Assembly (NCBI GenBank): GCA_902516685.1
Contig: CABXZJ010000008.1
Coordinates: 1 to 32,238 of the forward strand
Direction: 5' to 3'
DNA from: an uncultured Formosa sp.
GTDB taxonomy: Bacteria > Bacteroidota > Bacteroidia > Flavobacteriales > Flavobacteriaceae
DNA: 32,238 bases
Shown here: piece by piece, positions 1-7,906 of the stretch
Layout: the number at the start of each line of letters is the position of its first letter
Numbering within the stretch: the stretch's first letter is position 1
Translations under genes and position numbers: made by a program
The notes under the pieces: model-generated
The model's input: only the letters and a program-made list of their open reading frames with translations
What the model was told of the DNA's origin: nothing
Database searches by the model: none

Positions 1-249
1 AAAGATGTACATTTTATATGTCTTGAATTCCCAAATTCAACCAATAAAATTGAAGTTGAAAATCAACAAACAGATTTACTAAAATTTCTTCGAAAATCGC
101 TAAACAATTACGATATAAAACTTGATATATCTATTAACGAAAAAATGGAAAAAGACTTTTCGTATACAGCTGAGGAAAAATATGCTAAATTAAAAAAGAA
201 AAACCCTTCAGTTGAAATTTTAAAAAAAACCTTCAATTTAGATTTATAG
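1..249 (+). CDS. dnaX: DNA polymerase III subunit gamma/tau, C-terminal end (partial)
   Basis: Frame 1 is open from the window edge to a TAG at 247-249 and gives the last 82 residues. The tail is Lys/Glu-rich with a YAKLKKKNPSVEILKKTFNLDL-like ending, which is how Bacteroidota DnaX proteins typically end (a segment of the form NPxIexLrkxFdLD). The ATPase core lies upstream of the window, so the call rests only on this lineage-specific tail. In the replisome the tau tail would contact the polymerase core and helicase. The stop lies 3 nt before the miaE-like gene, suggesting co-transcription. It could be another protein with a similar charged tail, but the terminal motif makes DnaX the best choice. 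Confidence 0.7.
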   Translation, partial: KDVHFICLEFPNSTNKIEVENQQTDLLKFLRKSLNNYDIKLDISINEKMEKDFSYTAEEKYAKLKKKNPSVEILKKTFNLDL

Positions 250-252
250 ATC

Positions 253-834
253 ATGTTAGGATTAAAACTACCGACCGATCCCCGTTGGGTCAATATTGCA
301 GAAATGAATATTGATGATATACTTACTGATCACGCTTTTTGTGAGCAAAAGGCTGCAAGTACTGCAATTTCATTAATCGTGAGTTTTCCAGAGTATACTG
401 ATCTTGTCAAAGAAATGATTGTCTTGGCAGAAGAAGAAATTAGCCATTTTAAAATGGTTTATGATTTAATAATTGACAGGGGAATGATACTAGGCAGAGA
501 TCGTAAAGATAACTACGTTACTTCACTTCTGAAATTTTTTCCAAAAGGAGGTAGTAGAACAACACAGCTTATTCATCGTCTTCTTTATGCAGCTTTAATA
601 GAAGCTAGAAGTTGCGAAAGATTTAGGTTATTATCAGAAAATTTAAGAGATAAAAAGTTAGCGAAATTTTATAAAAAGCTTATGATTAGTGAGGCTCATC
701 ATTATACAATGTTTCTGAATTTTGCTAGGCAATATGGAGAACGCAACCTTGTCGATGAAAAGTGGAAAGCACTTCTTGAGCATGAAGCCATCATTGTGAA
801 AGGACTAGGACAAAATAAAACAATTCATGGCTAA
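253..834 (+). CDS. miaE: MiaE-like tRNA-(ms2io6A37) hydroxylase, diiron ferritin-like protein
   Basis: The 193-aa product matches the MiaE family, nonheme diiron monooxygenases that hydroxylate the isopentenyl group of the modified adenosine at tRNA position 37. The metal ligands expected for a four-helix ferritin-like bundle are visible: Glu31 in CEQKAA, Glu62 and His65 in EEISH (an ExxH pair), Glu117 in LIEARSCERF, and Glu147 with His150 in SEAHH (a second ExxH pair). The length is normal for the short Bacteroidota form. The ATG start sits 3 nt after the dnaX stop, so translation is probably coupled. Function in the tRNA pathway is inferred from the family; MiaB and MiaA are not in the window. 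Confidence 0.88.
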   Translation: MLGLKLPTDPRWVNIAEMNIDDILTDHAFCEQKAASTAISLIVSFPEYTDLVKEMIVLAEEEISHFKMVYDLIIDRGMILGRDRKDNYVTSLLKFFPKGGSRTTQLIHRLLYAALIEARSCERFRLLSENLRDKKLAKFYKKLMISEAHHYTMFLNFARQYGERNLVDEKWKALLEHEAIIVKGLGQNKTIHG

Positions 835-864
835 AATATATAATTAAAAACATTAGTTGTTAAA

Positions 865-1512
865 TTAAGGAGATAAACGCTGAATTAACCACTTTAAATC
901 TCCATCAAGTTTATAAAGTATTCTATCGTGAAGACGGTTTTCGCGTCCTTGCCAAAATTCTATCTCAGTGGGCCTGACAATAAAACCACCCCAAAATTCT
1001 GGACGATCTATAGATTGACCCCTAAATTTTTTCTCAAATTCAATCAACCTATTTTCAATTTCAGAACGATTTTTCACCACAGAGCTCTGCTTTGATACAT
1101 ATGCACCAAGTTGACTACCACGAGGACGTGATTTAAAATAGGAATCACTAGCTGAGGATGAAATTTTTTCAGCTTTTCCTTTGATGATTACTTGACGCTC
1201 TGCTCCCTCCCAATGAAAAGATAAACATACTTTTGGGTGTTTAATAATTGATTTACCTTTATTACTTTCATAATTAGTGTAAAAAATAAATCCTTGGGAA
1301 TTGAATTTCTTTAACAAAACAACACGGTTTTTGGGGTAACCATCTAGTGATATAGTAGATAGATTCATTGCATTCACTTCAATTCCTTTGAAGTGATTAT
1401 CAACTTCTAAAAACCACTTCTCAAATAGAGCATATGGTGTATCTGGGATTGAATCTTCAAGCAAAGTCCCTTTGTTGTAAGATTTTCGGTAATGTCCTAG
1501 ATCTTTTTGCAT
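865..1512 (-). CDS. pdxH: Pyridoxamine 5'-phosphate oxidase
   Basis: FMN-dependent enzyme that oxidises pyridoxine or pyridoxamine phosphate to pyridoxal phosphate, the last step of PLP salvage and synthesis. Visible family motifs are RVVLLKKF and FYTNYESNKG (FMN/phosphate contacts), RQVIIKGKAE, and the C-terminal signature FWQGRENRLHDR with a final RLSP. I place the start at the ATG at 1512, giving 215 aa starting MQKDLGHYRKSY, which fits the family N-terminus. A TTG five codons upstream (1527) would add only MKKNN and lies inside a TACTTTTG promoter-like box (1525-1532, minus strand). The gene is convergent with the miaE-like gene, 30 nt apart. It is a single-copy housekeeping gene with nothing unusual apart from the start choice. 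Confidence 0.95.
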   Translation of the reverse strand: MQKDLGHYRKSYNKGTLLEDSIPDTPYALFEKWFLEVDNHFKGIEVNAMNLSTISLDGYPKNRVVLLKKFNSQGFIFYTNYESNKGKSIIKHPKVCLSFHWEGAERQVIIKGKAEKISSSASDSYFKSRPRGSQLGAYVSKQSSVVKNRSEIENRLIEFEKKFRGQSIDRPEFWGGFIVRPTEIEFWQGRENRLHDRILYKLDGDLKWLIQRLSP

Positions 1513-1590
1513 ATTATTTTTTTTCAAAAGTAATTAATTTGACAATTAAATTCATTTCAACATTCTTAAATTTTCATCAAAATATGATAA

Positions 1591-1871
1591 ATGTCAATAG
1601 CATTTCTAATTAATGGATTGATTCTAATTCTCGCTGGAGTATTAGTTAAATTCAACCCTAATCTCCATGCAGAATATAATACATTGAGAAAGTATCAACT
1701 ATAGCAAGAAATTTGTTAATAATAACAGGCGCTTTAATAATTGACTCAACATGTATTATGTATATTTTGGAAAGTTCTGAAATAACTCAGAAACTCATTA
1801 TTTCAATAATATTTATTATTGGATTATTAGCTATGCTAATACTTGTTAATCTTGTGTCAAAAATTAAATAA
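1591..1871 (+). pseudogene. DUF3784-like small membrane protein, frameshifted remnant
   Basis: An ATG at 1591 opens MSIAFLINGLILILAGVLVK followed by FNPNLHAEYNTL, then stops at TAG 1702-1704. The other half of the protein continues in frame 3, with VSTIARNLLIITGALI and then a second and third hydrophobic stretch, to TAA at 1869-1871. Joined, the pieces resemble the DUF3784 type of roughly 100-aa Bacteroidota membrane protein: an N-terminal helix, an aGYNT motif, a short charged linker, then two helices. The charged linker expected after YNTL is missing, so an out-of-frame deletion near position 1685 fits. The family assignment is from memory of its pattern. It could be a sequencing error, though the missing linker argues for a real deletion. 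Confidence 0.55.
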
Positions 1872-1890
1872 TCTTTGAGATAAAAGATTA
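1869..1890. terminator. Weak AT-rich hairpin between convergent genes
   Basis: TAATCTTT (1869-1876) can pair with AAAGATTA (1883-1890) around a 6-nt loop. It lies 9 nt past the dld stop (minus strand) and at the end of the broken DUF3784-like gene (plus strand), so it could end transcription in both directions. The stem is AT-rich and the T tracts are poor, so this is tentative. Confidence 0.3.
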
Positions 1891-1899
1891 AAACAAACT

Positions 1900-3594
1900 T
1901 TATTTCCAAAACTTTCTCTTGGATGTCTGTCCAATTCCTGGATTAAACGTGTTTGTTGGGTCTAGTTCTTTATAAAAATTTAAAAGTGAAGTTTTGCATG
2001 CATATTCATGGCCTACGTTATGTTCTGCTGGATATTCGGCTCCACATGAATCATAATATTCAAGTAATTCTGCTTTTAATTTTTTTATGTTTACATTCTT
2101 TTTAACAATGTAATTGTGATGCAATACATGGCAAAATAAATGACCATAGTATAATTTCATTTCTAATTTGTCGTCTATTACTTTAGGAAGAGTCTCAAAC
2201 CATTTTTTTTGGTTTCTGGGCAGTGCAATATCCATGGAAAGGTTCCCCCCTATTCTAGATTCATTTAAAAGAGAATATCGTCCAAATGCACTTGCAGCAG
2301 TAAACCTATGTAAAATAGCTTTATCACCTTCTTTAGGATTACATTCAAAAAAATCACCTTCATTCTGATTAAAAAAACTATCAAAATAAATTCTAGCTTC
2401 ATCAATTCCGTTGTCAGACATCTCAACAATCCAGTGATGTTCATATAATCCTCTAAAGTTTTCCATTTTTTTCGGTAAATGATTGGGCCAAAAATTACTT
2501 AAGAATTGCATCAGCTTATCAGAAAGATTATTAGGTAATATTAGCATTTTTGCTGAAATAAAATCTACTTTACGTTTTAATTTAAAAAGTGTTGGAAGAA
2601 ATGTAGTCCCTAATTTATCTAAAACTATAAATGTATCCTTGCTATATTTTTTTGCAGCGTCGTAACAATCTCTATGTAGATAATCCCCTGAAATTGGTAG
2701 ATTTTCGAATTTTGATAAAATATCCCTTCTAATTTTGAAAAATACGTCTGGATTGTTCGAACCTAGATAAAACACCTGAGATTTTTTTGACATCTCATAA
2801 GTGTCCAGTCTAACAGCAAAAACAGCGATTTTTCCAGCCGATCCCGAAGCACCATATAATAGTCTAGAATCAGAGTTGAACCTTGAAGGAGTATTAGAAT
2901 CAATATCTTTTACTATTTCATGATATCGATCGTCTGATGCAATATTTTTTGTTTTAATAAAATCTGATTCTGAGTAATTTTTAGATTGTAAATTATTTAA
3001 TATTTCCCTAGGCTTTAAACCAAGATTTATACCCAATTGGTTAATTAATTCTAGTTTGCCATTTTTATTTACTCTGGCGTATAATGCCATTTCTGTGTAA
3101 GCAGGACCTCTTTGTACTAAAGAACCTCCAGAGTTGTTACAAATTCCTCCAATAATAGAGGCTCCTATTGAAGTTGAACCGATAACTGAATGTGGTTCTC
3201 TACCGATTGGCTCCAGCTGTTTTGTTAAATCAAAAAGAGTACTTCCTGCTAAGCCTATAATTTGCTTACCATTTTTTATCAAATGAATATCTTTGATGCG
3301 TATTGTGTTTAATATAATTATAGGTCGATCATAATCACTTCCAAATGGGGTTGAACCACCCGTCAAACCGGTATTTGCCCCTTGGATTATAATTATCAAA
3401 TCATTTGAAACACATATTTCTAATACATCCCACATTTCTAATAAAGTTCCAGGAAGTGTAACGGCTAAGGTATCTCCTTTTCCATATCTCCAACCTTTAC
3501 AATAAGGCTGTTGATTCCATTTATTAGTTATCAAAAATTTCTTACCAATAACTTTGATTAAATCTTTGATTAAATTAATGTTTGAATATTTCAT
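1900..3594 (-). CDS. dld: Quinone-dependent D-lactate dehydrogenase (E. coli Dld type)
   Basis: The 564-aa product is a peripheral-membrane flavoprotein that oxidises D-lactate to pyruvate and passes electrons to quinone. It aligns along its whole length with my memory of E. coli Dld (about 571 aa). The FAD-binding PCMH segment shows QGANTGLTGGSTP (residues 71-83) and then PHSVIGS...IGASIIGGICNNSGGSLVQRGPAYTEM (134-169, quoted in parts). The C-terminal membrane-binding and cap part ends with YPAEHNVGH and a DPTN-FNPGIGQTSKRK motif, as in Dld. This is distinct from the shorter GlcD/LldE-linked D-lactate dehydrogenases. The ATG at 3594 gives a family-length N-terminus. The gene stands alone, divergent from the secreted protein at 3744. 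Confidence 0.95.
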   Translation of the reverse strand: MKYSNINLIKDLIKVIGKKFLITNKWNQQPYCKGWRYGKGDTLAVTLPGTLLEMWDVLEICVSNDLIIIIQGANTGLTGGSTPFGSDYDRPIIILNTIRIKDIHLIKNGKQIIGLAGSTLFDLTKQLEPIGREPHSVIGSTSIGASIIGGICNNSGGSLVQRGPAYTEMALYARVNKNGKLELINQLGINLGLKPREILNNLQSKNYSESDFIKTKNIASDDRYHEIVKDIDSNTPSRFNSDSRLLYGASGSAGKIAVFAVRLDTYEMSKKSQVFYLGSNNPDVFFKIRRDILSKFENLPISGDYLHRDCYDAAKKYSKDTFIVLDKLGTTFLPTLFKLKRKVDFISAKMLILPNNLSDKLMQFLSNFWPNHLPKKMENFRGLYEHHWIVEMSDNGIDEARIYFDSFFNQNEGDFFECNPKEGDKAILHRFTAASAFGRYSLLNESRIGGNLSMDIALPRNQKKWFETLPKVIDDKLEMKLYYGHLFCHVLHHNYIVKKNVNIKKLKAELLEYYDSCGAEYPAEHNVGHEYACKTSLLNFYKELDPTNTFNPGIGQTSKRKFWK

Positions 3595-3687
3595 GGAAAA
3601 TTAAAATAATTTATAGTATTCAATTTAATGAAATGATGAGAACTTAAGGTTATAAAAAGTAAATAATTTGCTAGAGAAATAATCAAC

Positions 3688-3721
3688 TTGGTATGTATTT
3701 TGTTTCAAGTTTATATCTTTA
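3688..3721 (+). promoter_or_regulatory. Possible Bacteroidota-type promoter
   Basis: A TATCTTTA box (3714-3721), close to the TAnnTTTG consensus, lies 22 nt before the ATG at 3744. A TTG sits 23 nt upstream of it (3688-3690), which is long for this promoter class. Tentative. Confidence 0.25.
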
Positions 3722-3743
3722 CAAATGATAAGAAATAAAAATA

Positions 3744-4394
3744 ATGTCTAAATTTATTATTCTTTTAGTTTTTAACCTCTTTGTACAATATAGTTTTTCT
3801 CAAACTGAAAATGCTAAGCAAACTCTTCGCATTAAGGCTAAAGAACTAGAAAAAGAAGACCAAAATGCATCAAAACTTTTAAATTTGTCAACTATTAAAG
3901 GGCTCACAAATAAAGGCTTTAAAATTAGTATGGGTATACCTGCAATTGATGGTTTCGCAAAAAAGGAAAGGGGTATTACAACTCAGCGTGACGTAGTTGA
4001 CCCCACCTGGGAAATAAATCAATCGTTTAGCGAAAATAAAAAAGATGTATCTAAGTATAGTAAAGATTATTATTTAGGAGATATTAAAACAAAATCAAAA
4101 TTTATTAGAATTATATGTCGCGATCACGAATATGAAGATGGGGATCGAATAAAATTAATTTTAAATAAAGTAACTATACATCCAAATATTAGGCTAAGTA
4201 ACTCTGGATATGTACTGGACATAAAATTAAATGAAGGCCTTAATACTATTGAATTTTATGCGTTAAATGAGGGCACCTCTAGCCCTAACACTGCAGAGCT
4301 TAAAGTTTTAAATGAAAATAGCAGTGTAATAGGCTCTGGCCAATGGTTATTAACCACCGGATATAGAGCTAAACTAATGGTACTTAAACAATAA
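3744..4394 (+). CDS. Secreted protein of unknown function with C-terminal beta-rich domain
   Basis: I do not recognise a named family. The 216-aa product starts with a clear signal peptide (MSKFIILLVFNLFVQYSFSQ, cut near SFS-Q, about residues 1-19) and has no lipobox or T9SS tail, so a periplasmic or secreted location is likely. Residues about 20-60 are Lys/Glu-rich and probably helical. From about residue 115 a beta-rich unit begins with RIICRDHEYEDGDRIKLILN, then LNEGLNTIEFYALNEG and an SPNTAELKVL stretch. This looks like a compact beta-sandwich with an acidic DxExxDGD loop that could bind a cation. The stop codon is separated by 2 nt from the convergent PNGase F-like gene at 4397. No function can be claimed. 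Confidence 0.75.
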   Translation: MSKFIILLVFNLFVQYSFSQTENAKQTLRIKAKELEKEDQNASKLLNLSTIKGLTNKGFKISMGIPAIDGFAKKERGITTQRDVVDPTWEINQSFSENKKDVSKYSKDYYLGDIKTKSKFIRIICRDHEYEDGDRIKLILNKVTIHPNIRLSNSGYVLDIKLNEGLNTIEFYALNEGTSSPNTAELKVLNENSSVIGSGQWLLTTGYRAKLMVLKQ

Positions 4395-4396
4395 AG

Positions 4397-6085
4397 CTAA
4401 TTTACTATGGGAGTAGTTAATGGAGTTGAGCTTTTCACAACTACATAAGTAGAAGTAGCATAGAATGCATTTCCGCCAGCTCCGTCGCTTGTCCAATCTT
4501 CTAAATCATATTCGAATGTGAAACTTGAACCACTGTAAGTTGTACCTAGATAATCTTTCCTAACTGGGACAACCATACCTGGACACCAACCCGCCCTATC
4601 TGGAGTCCAATTCCCAGGATTTTGATTATTAATCGGATTTGCAGCACAGCCAATTGGACCCATATAATGTTGAAAGACTGCAGATCCATTAATTTTAACA
4701 TCATGAGTTCTATAACACCACTCCGCACATCGTCTGCCGTCTGAATCACCTGGTGTTGCATGACCCCATCCTGAAATAACTGTTCTCAGCTCAGTACTTT
4801 CAGCATTTGAAGGAATTTGAATGGATCTATCTAAATCTAAGTTATGACTAACTCCATAAGGTATACCAGAAATTGAATTTGAGTGTAGTCCTAAAACTTC
4901 AGAAACTGCGTAAAATGGGTAGTCTGGTGTTCCCTCTACGTAGTCAAATTCAATAGTTACCAAATCAGCTTTAGCTGTCCAATTTTCAATATAAATTCTA
5001 AGCTCTACAGAACCCGTTAAATAGGATTTAAAATCAGTAACATCAAATTCTAACCCACGATCAAGTTGTTGTGTTCCGACCCAATATGGTGTAATGTAAC
5101 GACCTATTTCAAACCAACTATCACTATTGGGATCCTTAACTTTTACATTTGCAAAGCGATCCCAATCATCACAACCTGTGGATGGACAGTCAATTTGTAA
5201 AAACATTTTAATTTCACTTACATTAGTAAGATCCTCGTGTAAATTAAAAACTTGAACATTAGATTGGCTAAAACCACCTCCAAAACCTAAAGGTTGATCT
5301 TGGAAAGTCTCATATGTATGAACTACCGGTGCTCCAAAACCTGAAAGTGATACTTCAACATTTGGTGCTAAATCACTCTGCATGGTTAGCGATGTTGAAT
5401 GATTTCCAACTTCGGTTGGACTAAATCTTATAAAGACAGTATTTTCACCATTTGCACTAACCAAAGGAATATTAATTTCACTTGTAAAATCTAAATTATC
5501 TAGAGAAATTTCAAAATTTTCACCAACAACTAAGTTAATTACAGATGTTAAATTTTGACCAGTCACTACAACACCGAAAGATTCTGAATGCTCAAAAATT
5601 TGAGTCTCTGAAAAGCTAACATTTGAATTACTGGAACTAATTGTTGGGGTGTTTGATAATCCAATTCCACTTAATTCAACAACTACATTCTCAGCTTGTG
5701 GAGATTGGATGATTAAATCACCTTCAATATTTCCAAAATCTCCTTGTGCAGGGGAAAATCTTACAAAAATTACAGTTGATTGAGGATTTAAAAAAGTCAA
5801 TTGATTTGTAAAATTAGTATTGTCTAATGAAATTTCAAAACCGTCAGTTGATGATACTGAAATAGATCCAATTAAATTTGAACCACCAATTGAAATATTT
5901 TGTGAATCGGAATGATCCATAACTAATACCTCGCCGAAGACCAAATTAGTAGTACTAACATTTAGTGTTGCTGGAGATGGTGTTGAATCGGAATTACCTC
6001 CACTGTCGCCACCACTGCAATTATATATAAAAAGGGATATAATAAATGCAAAAGTGATAAAACGGAAAATTGATAAAGATTTCAT
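4397..6085 (-). CDS. PNGase F-like peptide-N-glycosidase, predicted lipoprotein with two N-terminal Ig-like (ASH/HYDIN-type) domains
   Basis: The last about 305 of 562 residues align closely with peptide-N4-(N-acetyl-beta-glucosaminyl)asparagine amidase F of Elizabethkingia, which releases whole N-glycans from Asn of glycoproteins. Both beta-sandwich halves (N_glycanase_N and _C) are present. The three catalytic acids of PNGase F (Asp60, Glu118, Glu206, mature numbering) correspond to Asp309 in CDDWDRFANV, Glu367 in LRIYIENW and Glu455 in RRCAEWCYRTH. Shared stretches include EIGRYITPYWVGT, DVTDFKSYL, ISGWGHATP, GCAANPINNQNPGNW and PDRAGWCPGM. The N-terminus is a lipoprotein-like signal with Cys23 (FIYNCSGGDSGG; Asn before Cys is not canonical). 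Two about 100-aa repeats follow (41-141 and 148-250), both containing FEISLDN..FT and FxRFSP. These extra domains and the lipid anchor are not in classical PNGase F. Confidence 0.93.
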   Translation of the reverse strand: MKSLSIFRFITFAFIISLFIYNCSGGDSGGNSDSTPSPATLNVSTTNLVFGEVLVMDHSDSQNISIGGSNLIGSISVSSTDGFEISLDNTNFTNQLTFLNPQSTVIFVRFSPAQGDFGNIEGDLIIQSPQAENVVVELSGIGLSNTPTISSSNSNVSFSETQIFEHSESFGVVVTGQNLTSVINLVVGENFEISLDNLDFTSEINIPLVSANGENTVFIRFSPTEVGNHSTSLTMQSDLAPNVEVSLSGFGAPVVHTYETFQDQPLGFGGGFSQSNVQVFNLHEDLTNVSEIKMFLQIDCPSTGCDDWDRFANVKVKDPNSDSWFEIGRYITPYWVGTQQLDRGLEFDVTDFKSYLTGSVELRIYIENWTAKADLVTIEFDYVEGTPDYPFYAVSEVLGLHSNSISGIPYGVSHNLDLDRSIQIPSNAESTELRTVISGWGHATPGDSDGRRCAEWCYRTHDVKINGSAVFQHYMGPIGCAANPINNQNPGNWTPDRAGWCPGMVVPVRKDYLGTTYSGSSFTFEYDLEDWTSDGAGGNAFYATSTYVVVKSSTPLTTPIVN

Positions 6086-6128
6086 ATAAGTTTAAGTATT
6101 GAAGTAAATATTAAGCAATTTAAAAAAA

Positions 6129-6158
6129 CAAAATTACATTTTTTTATTAGTTAACAAA
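6129..6158 (-). promoter_or_regulatory. Promoter for the PNGase F-like gene
   Basis: Read on the minus strand, TTTG (6158-6155) is followed after 18 nt by TAATTTTG (6136-6129). This is a full match to the Bacteroidota -33/-7 pattern (TTTG, then TAnnTTTG). The ATG lies 43 nt further down, at 6085. Confidence 0.5.
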
Positions 6159-6242
6159 TAATACAATATAATTGAGAAAAAATAAATTAATGAAATATTA
6201 AATTGAAAATATATCAATATGATTAAATATAAACCCAAAATT

Positions 6243-6272
6243 TTTGATTCCAGTCAAAAGGTTCATAACTTG
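6243..6272 (+). promoter_or_regulatory. Possible promoter for the T9SS protein at 6304
   Basis: TTTG (6243-6246), 19 nt, then TAACTTG (6266-6272), one base short of TAnnTTTG. It lies 31 nt before the ATG at 6304. Spacing is right but the -7 box is imperfect. Confidence 0.35.
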
Positions 6273-6303
6273 TACAAATTATAATCAATTTAATTTATCG
6301 CTT

Positions 6304-7797
6304 ATGAAAAAAATTACATTATTGGCTTTTATATTAGCCGCTTTTCTCTCAAATGCCCAGATTTTGAGTGAAGATTTTTCAACTGGGGCAGAAGGTTCAA
6401 CCTTTCCAAATGGATGGACTACATCAACAGAGTTCGGTACCGTTGGAGACTGGGTCATTGGAAATACAGCAAACACTGGTATTCCAGCTTATGGAGGTGA
6501 TGATGGAATGATTGGTGGAGGATGTGATGGTCTTTATGCATTGCTTGATAGCGATGGTTTTGGATCTGCTGGTTCTCAAAATGCATCACTGATATCCCCA
6601 GTAATGGATTTAACAGGCTACTCAGAATTAACGCTAAGATTTAATCATCATTTTAGAAATTATTCAAGTGAGTCTGGTTATGTTGAAGCAACAACTGATA
6701 ACGGAACTACATGGACAGAACTCACTAGCTACATACTTCCAGCAGAGGTATCCGGACCTCCACTTGTTACTCAAATAGTTGAAGGATTAACTTTAATTGA
6801 CATCTCAGCTTTAGCTGGCAACCCCGAAGTTCAAATCAGATTTCGCTATGTTGGATCTTGGGGATATTATTGGGGTATAGACAATATTGAAGTTACAGAA
6901 TGTACTGCTGCTGCACCTGTTTCAGTAAGCACACCAACTTTACCTTTAGACGAAGCAACTGATGTTGTTATTAATTATGGTGCAAATGATATTATTAATT
7001 TTGAATGGCCTGCTGCAGCTGAAGAATCTGAGGTAGACAGCTATACTTTTAACTTAAGTACTGCTCTAATCGGTTTTCCAAGTATTGGTTCATTAACAGT
7101 CGATAATAATTTGGTTAACCTAATATACACTTGGGCGCCCAATACAACTTACTATTGGTCTGTAGATGCTTCAAATTGTGCGGGTTCAACAACAGGTACA
7201 ATATTTAGTTTTACAACTGCTGCTTGTACTGCAATAGCTGCACCAAGTGCAGTTACAACACCTGGACCCGAAGATGGAGCAACAAATGTAGCACTTGGTA
7301 TTACTGAAACAGGAGTAGCTGGTGCACTAGCTTTTACTTGGGTTGAAAATGAAGCTGGACTTTTTTACGACCTATTGCTTGGTACAGATGCTTTACTTTC
7401 TACACCAGCAACATTCTCATTTGAAAATGGTGAAACCATTACTGGTTTAAGTGAAAATACTACGTACTATTGGCAAATAGTTACTCATAATTGTTTTAGT
7501 TCTACAGAATCAAGTATATGGAGTTTTACCACAGGTACTACTGCTTCAGTTGATGATTATGATTCTAGATTATTTTCGGTTTTTCCTAATCCAGTAGTTG
7601 ATATCTTAAGTATTGAAGGTAATGCACCTATTGACAACATAGAAGTTGTTAATCAACTTGGTCAGAGTGTAATTAGAATTGAAAGAAATTCAATAACAAA
7701 TAACACAATTAATCTTAACAAACTAAATACTGGAATTTATTTTATAAGAGTTAAGTCAAATGATAAGATTGAAACATTACAAATTATAAAACAATAA
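6304..7797 (+). CDS. T9SS-exported adhesin-like protein (choice-of-anchor J/MAM-like domain, two FnIII-like domains)
   Basis: I start the gene at the ATG at 6304 (497 aa), because MKKITLLAFILAAFLSNA is a standard signal peptide cut before Gln19; an upstream TTG in the same frame would bury it. Residues about 20-200 form a beta-jelly-roll of the cleaved-adhesin/choice-of-anchor J kind: LSEDFSTG, PNGWTT, SLISPVMDLTGY, LRFNHHF and YYWGIDNIEV. Two fibronectin III-like repeats follow, each with TTYYW and ATxV...P patterns. The C-terminus is a type A T9SS sorting domain: FSVFPNPVVDILSIEG, a VVNQLGQSV core and GIYFIRVKSNDKIETLQIIKQ. The product is probably displayed on or released from the cell surface for binding. 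A strong terminator follows. Confidence 0.9.
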   Translation: MKKITLLAFILAAFLSNAQILSEDFSTGAEGSTFPNGWTTSTEFGTVGDWVIGNTANTGIPAYGGDDGMIGGGCDGLYALLDSDGFGSAGSQNASLISPVMDLTGYSELTLRFNHHFRNYSSESGYVEATTDNGTTWTELTSYILPAEVSGPPLVTQIVEGLTLIDISALAGNPEVQIRFRYVGSWGYYWGIDNIEVTECTAAAPVSVSTPTLPLDEATDVVINYGANDIINFEWPAAAEESEVDSYTFNLSTALIGFPSIGSLTVDNNLVNLIYTWAPNTTYYWSVDASNCAGSTTGTIFSFTTAACTAIAAPSAVTTPGPEDGATNVALGITETGVAGALAFTWVENEAGLFYDLLLGTDALLSTPATFSFENGETITGLSENTTYYWQIVTHNCFSSTESSIWSFTTGTTASVDDYDSRLFSVFPNPVVDILSIEGNAPIDNIEVVNQLGQSVIRIERNSITNNTINLNKLNTGIYFIRVKSNDKIETLQIIKQ

Positions 7798-7814
7798 TAT
7801 CATTTTAAATTTAT

Positions 7815-7851
7815 AAAAGCATTCTCTTAAATAAAGAGGATGCTTTTTTTT
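7815..7851 (+). terminator. Rho-independent terminator after the T9SS gene
   Basis: AAAAGCATTCTCTT (7815-7828) pairs with AAGAGGATGCTTTT (7834-7847) through 14 pairs including one G-U, with a 5-nt loop, and runs into a T tract ending at 7851. It ends the 6304-7797 transcript. Confidence 0.88.
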
Positions 7852-7878
7852 GATAAAAATATTAATGATTGTATTTTG
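7849..7878 (+). promoter_or_regulatory. Promoter for the NTF2-fold lipoprotein gene
   Basis: TTTG (7849-7852) lies inside the T tract of the preceding terminator and is followed after 19 nt by TATTTTG (7872-7878), one base short of TAnnTTTG. The ATG is 28 nt further on. Confidence 0.4.
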
Positions 7879-7906
7879 CAATTATAAATAACTAATTAAA
7901 TTAAAT

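Noticed and set aside
4546..4761. 71-codon frame inside the PNGase F-like gene, same strand
   Set aside because: The overlapping frame encodes conserved PNGase F sequence including the third catalytic acid, so this frame is incidental.
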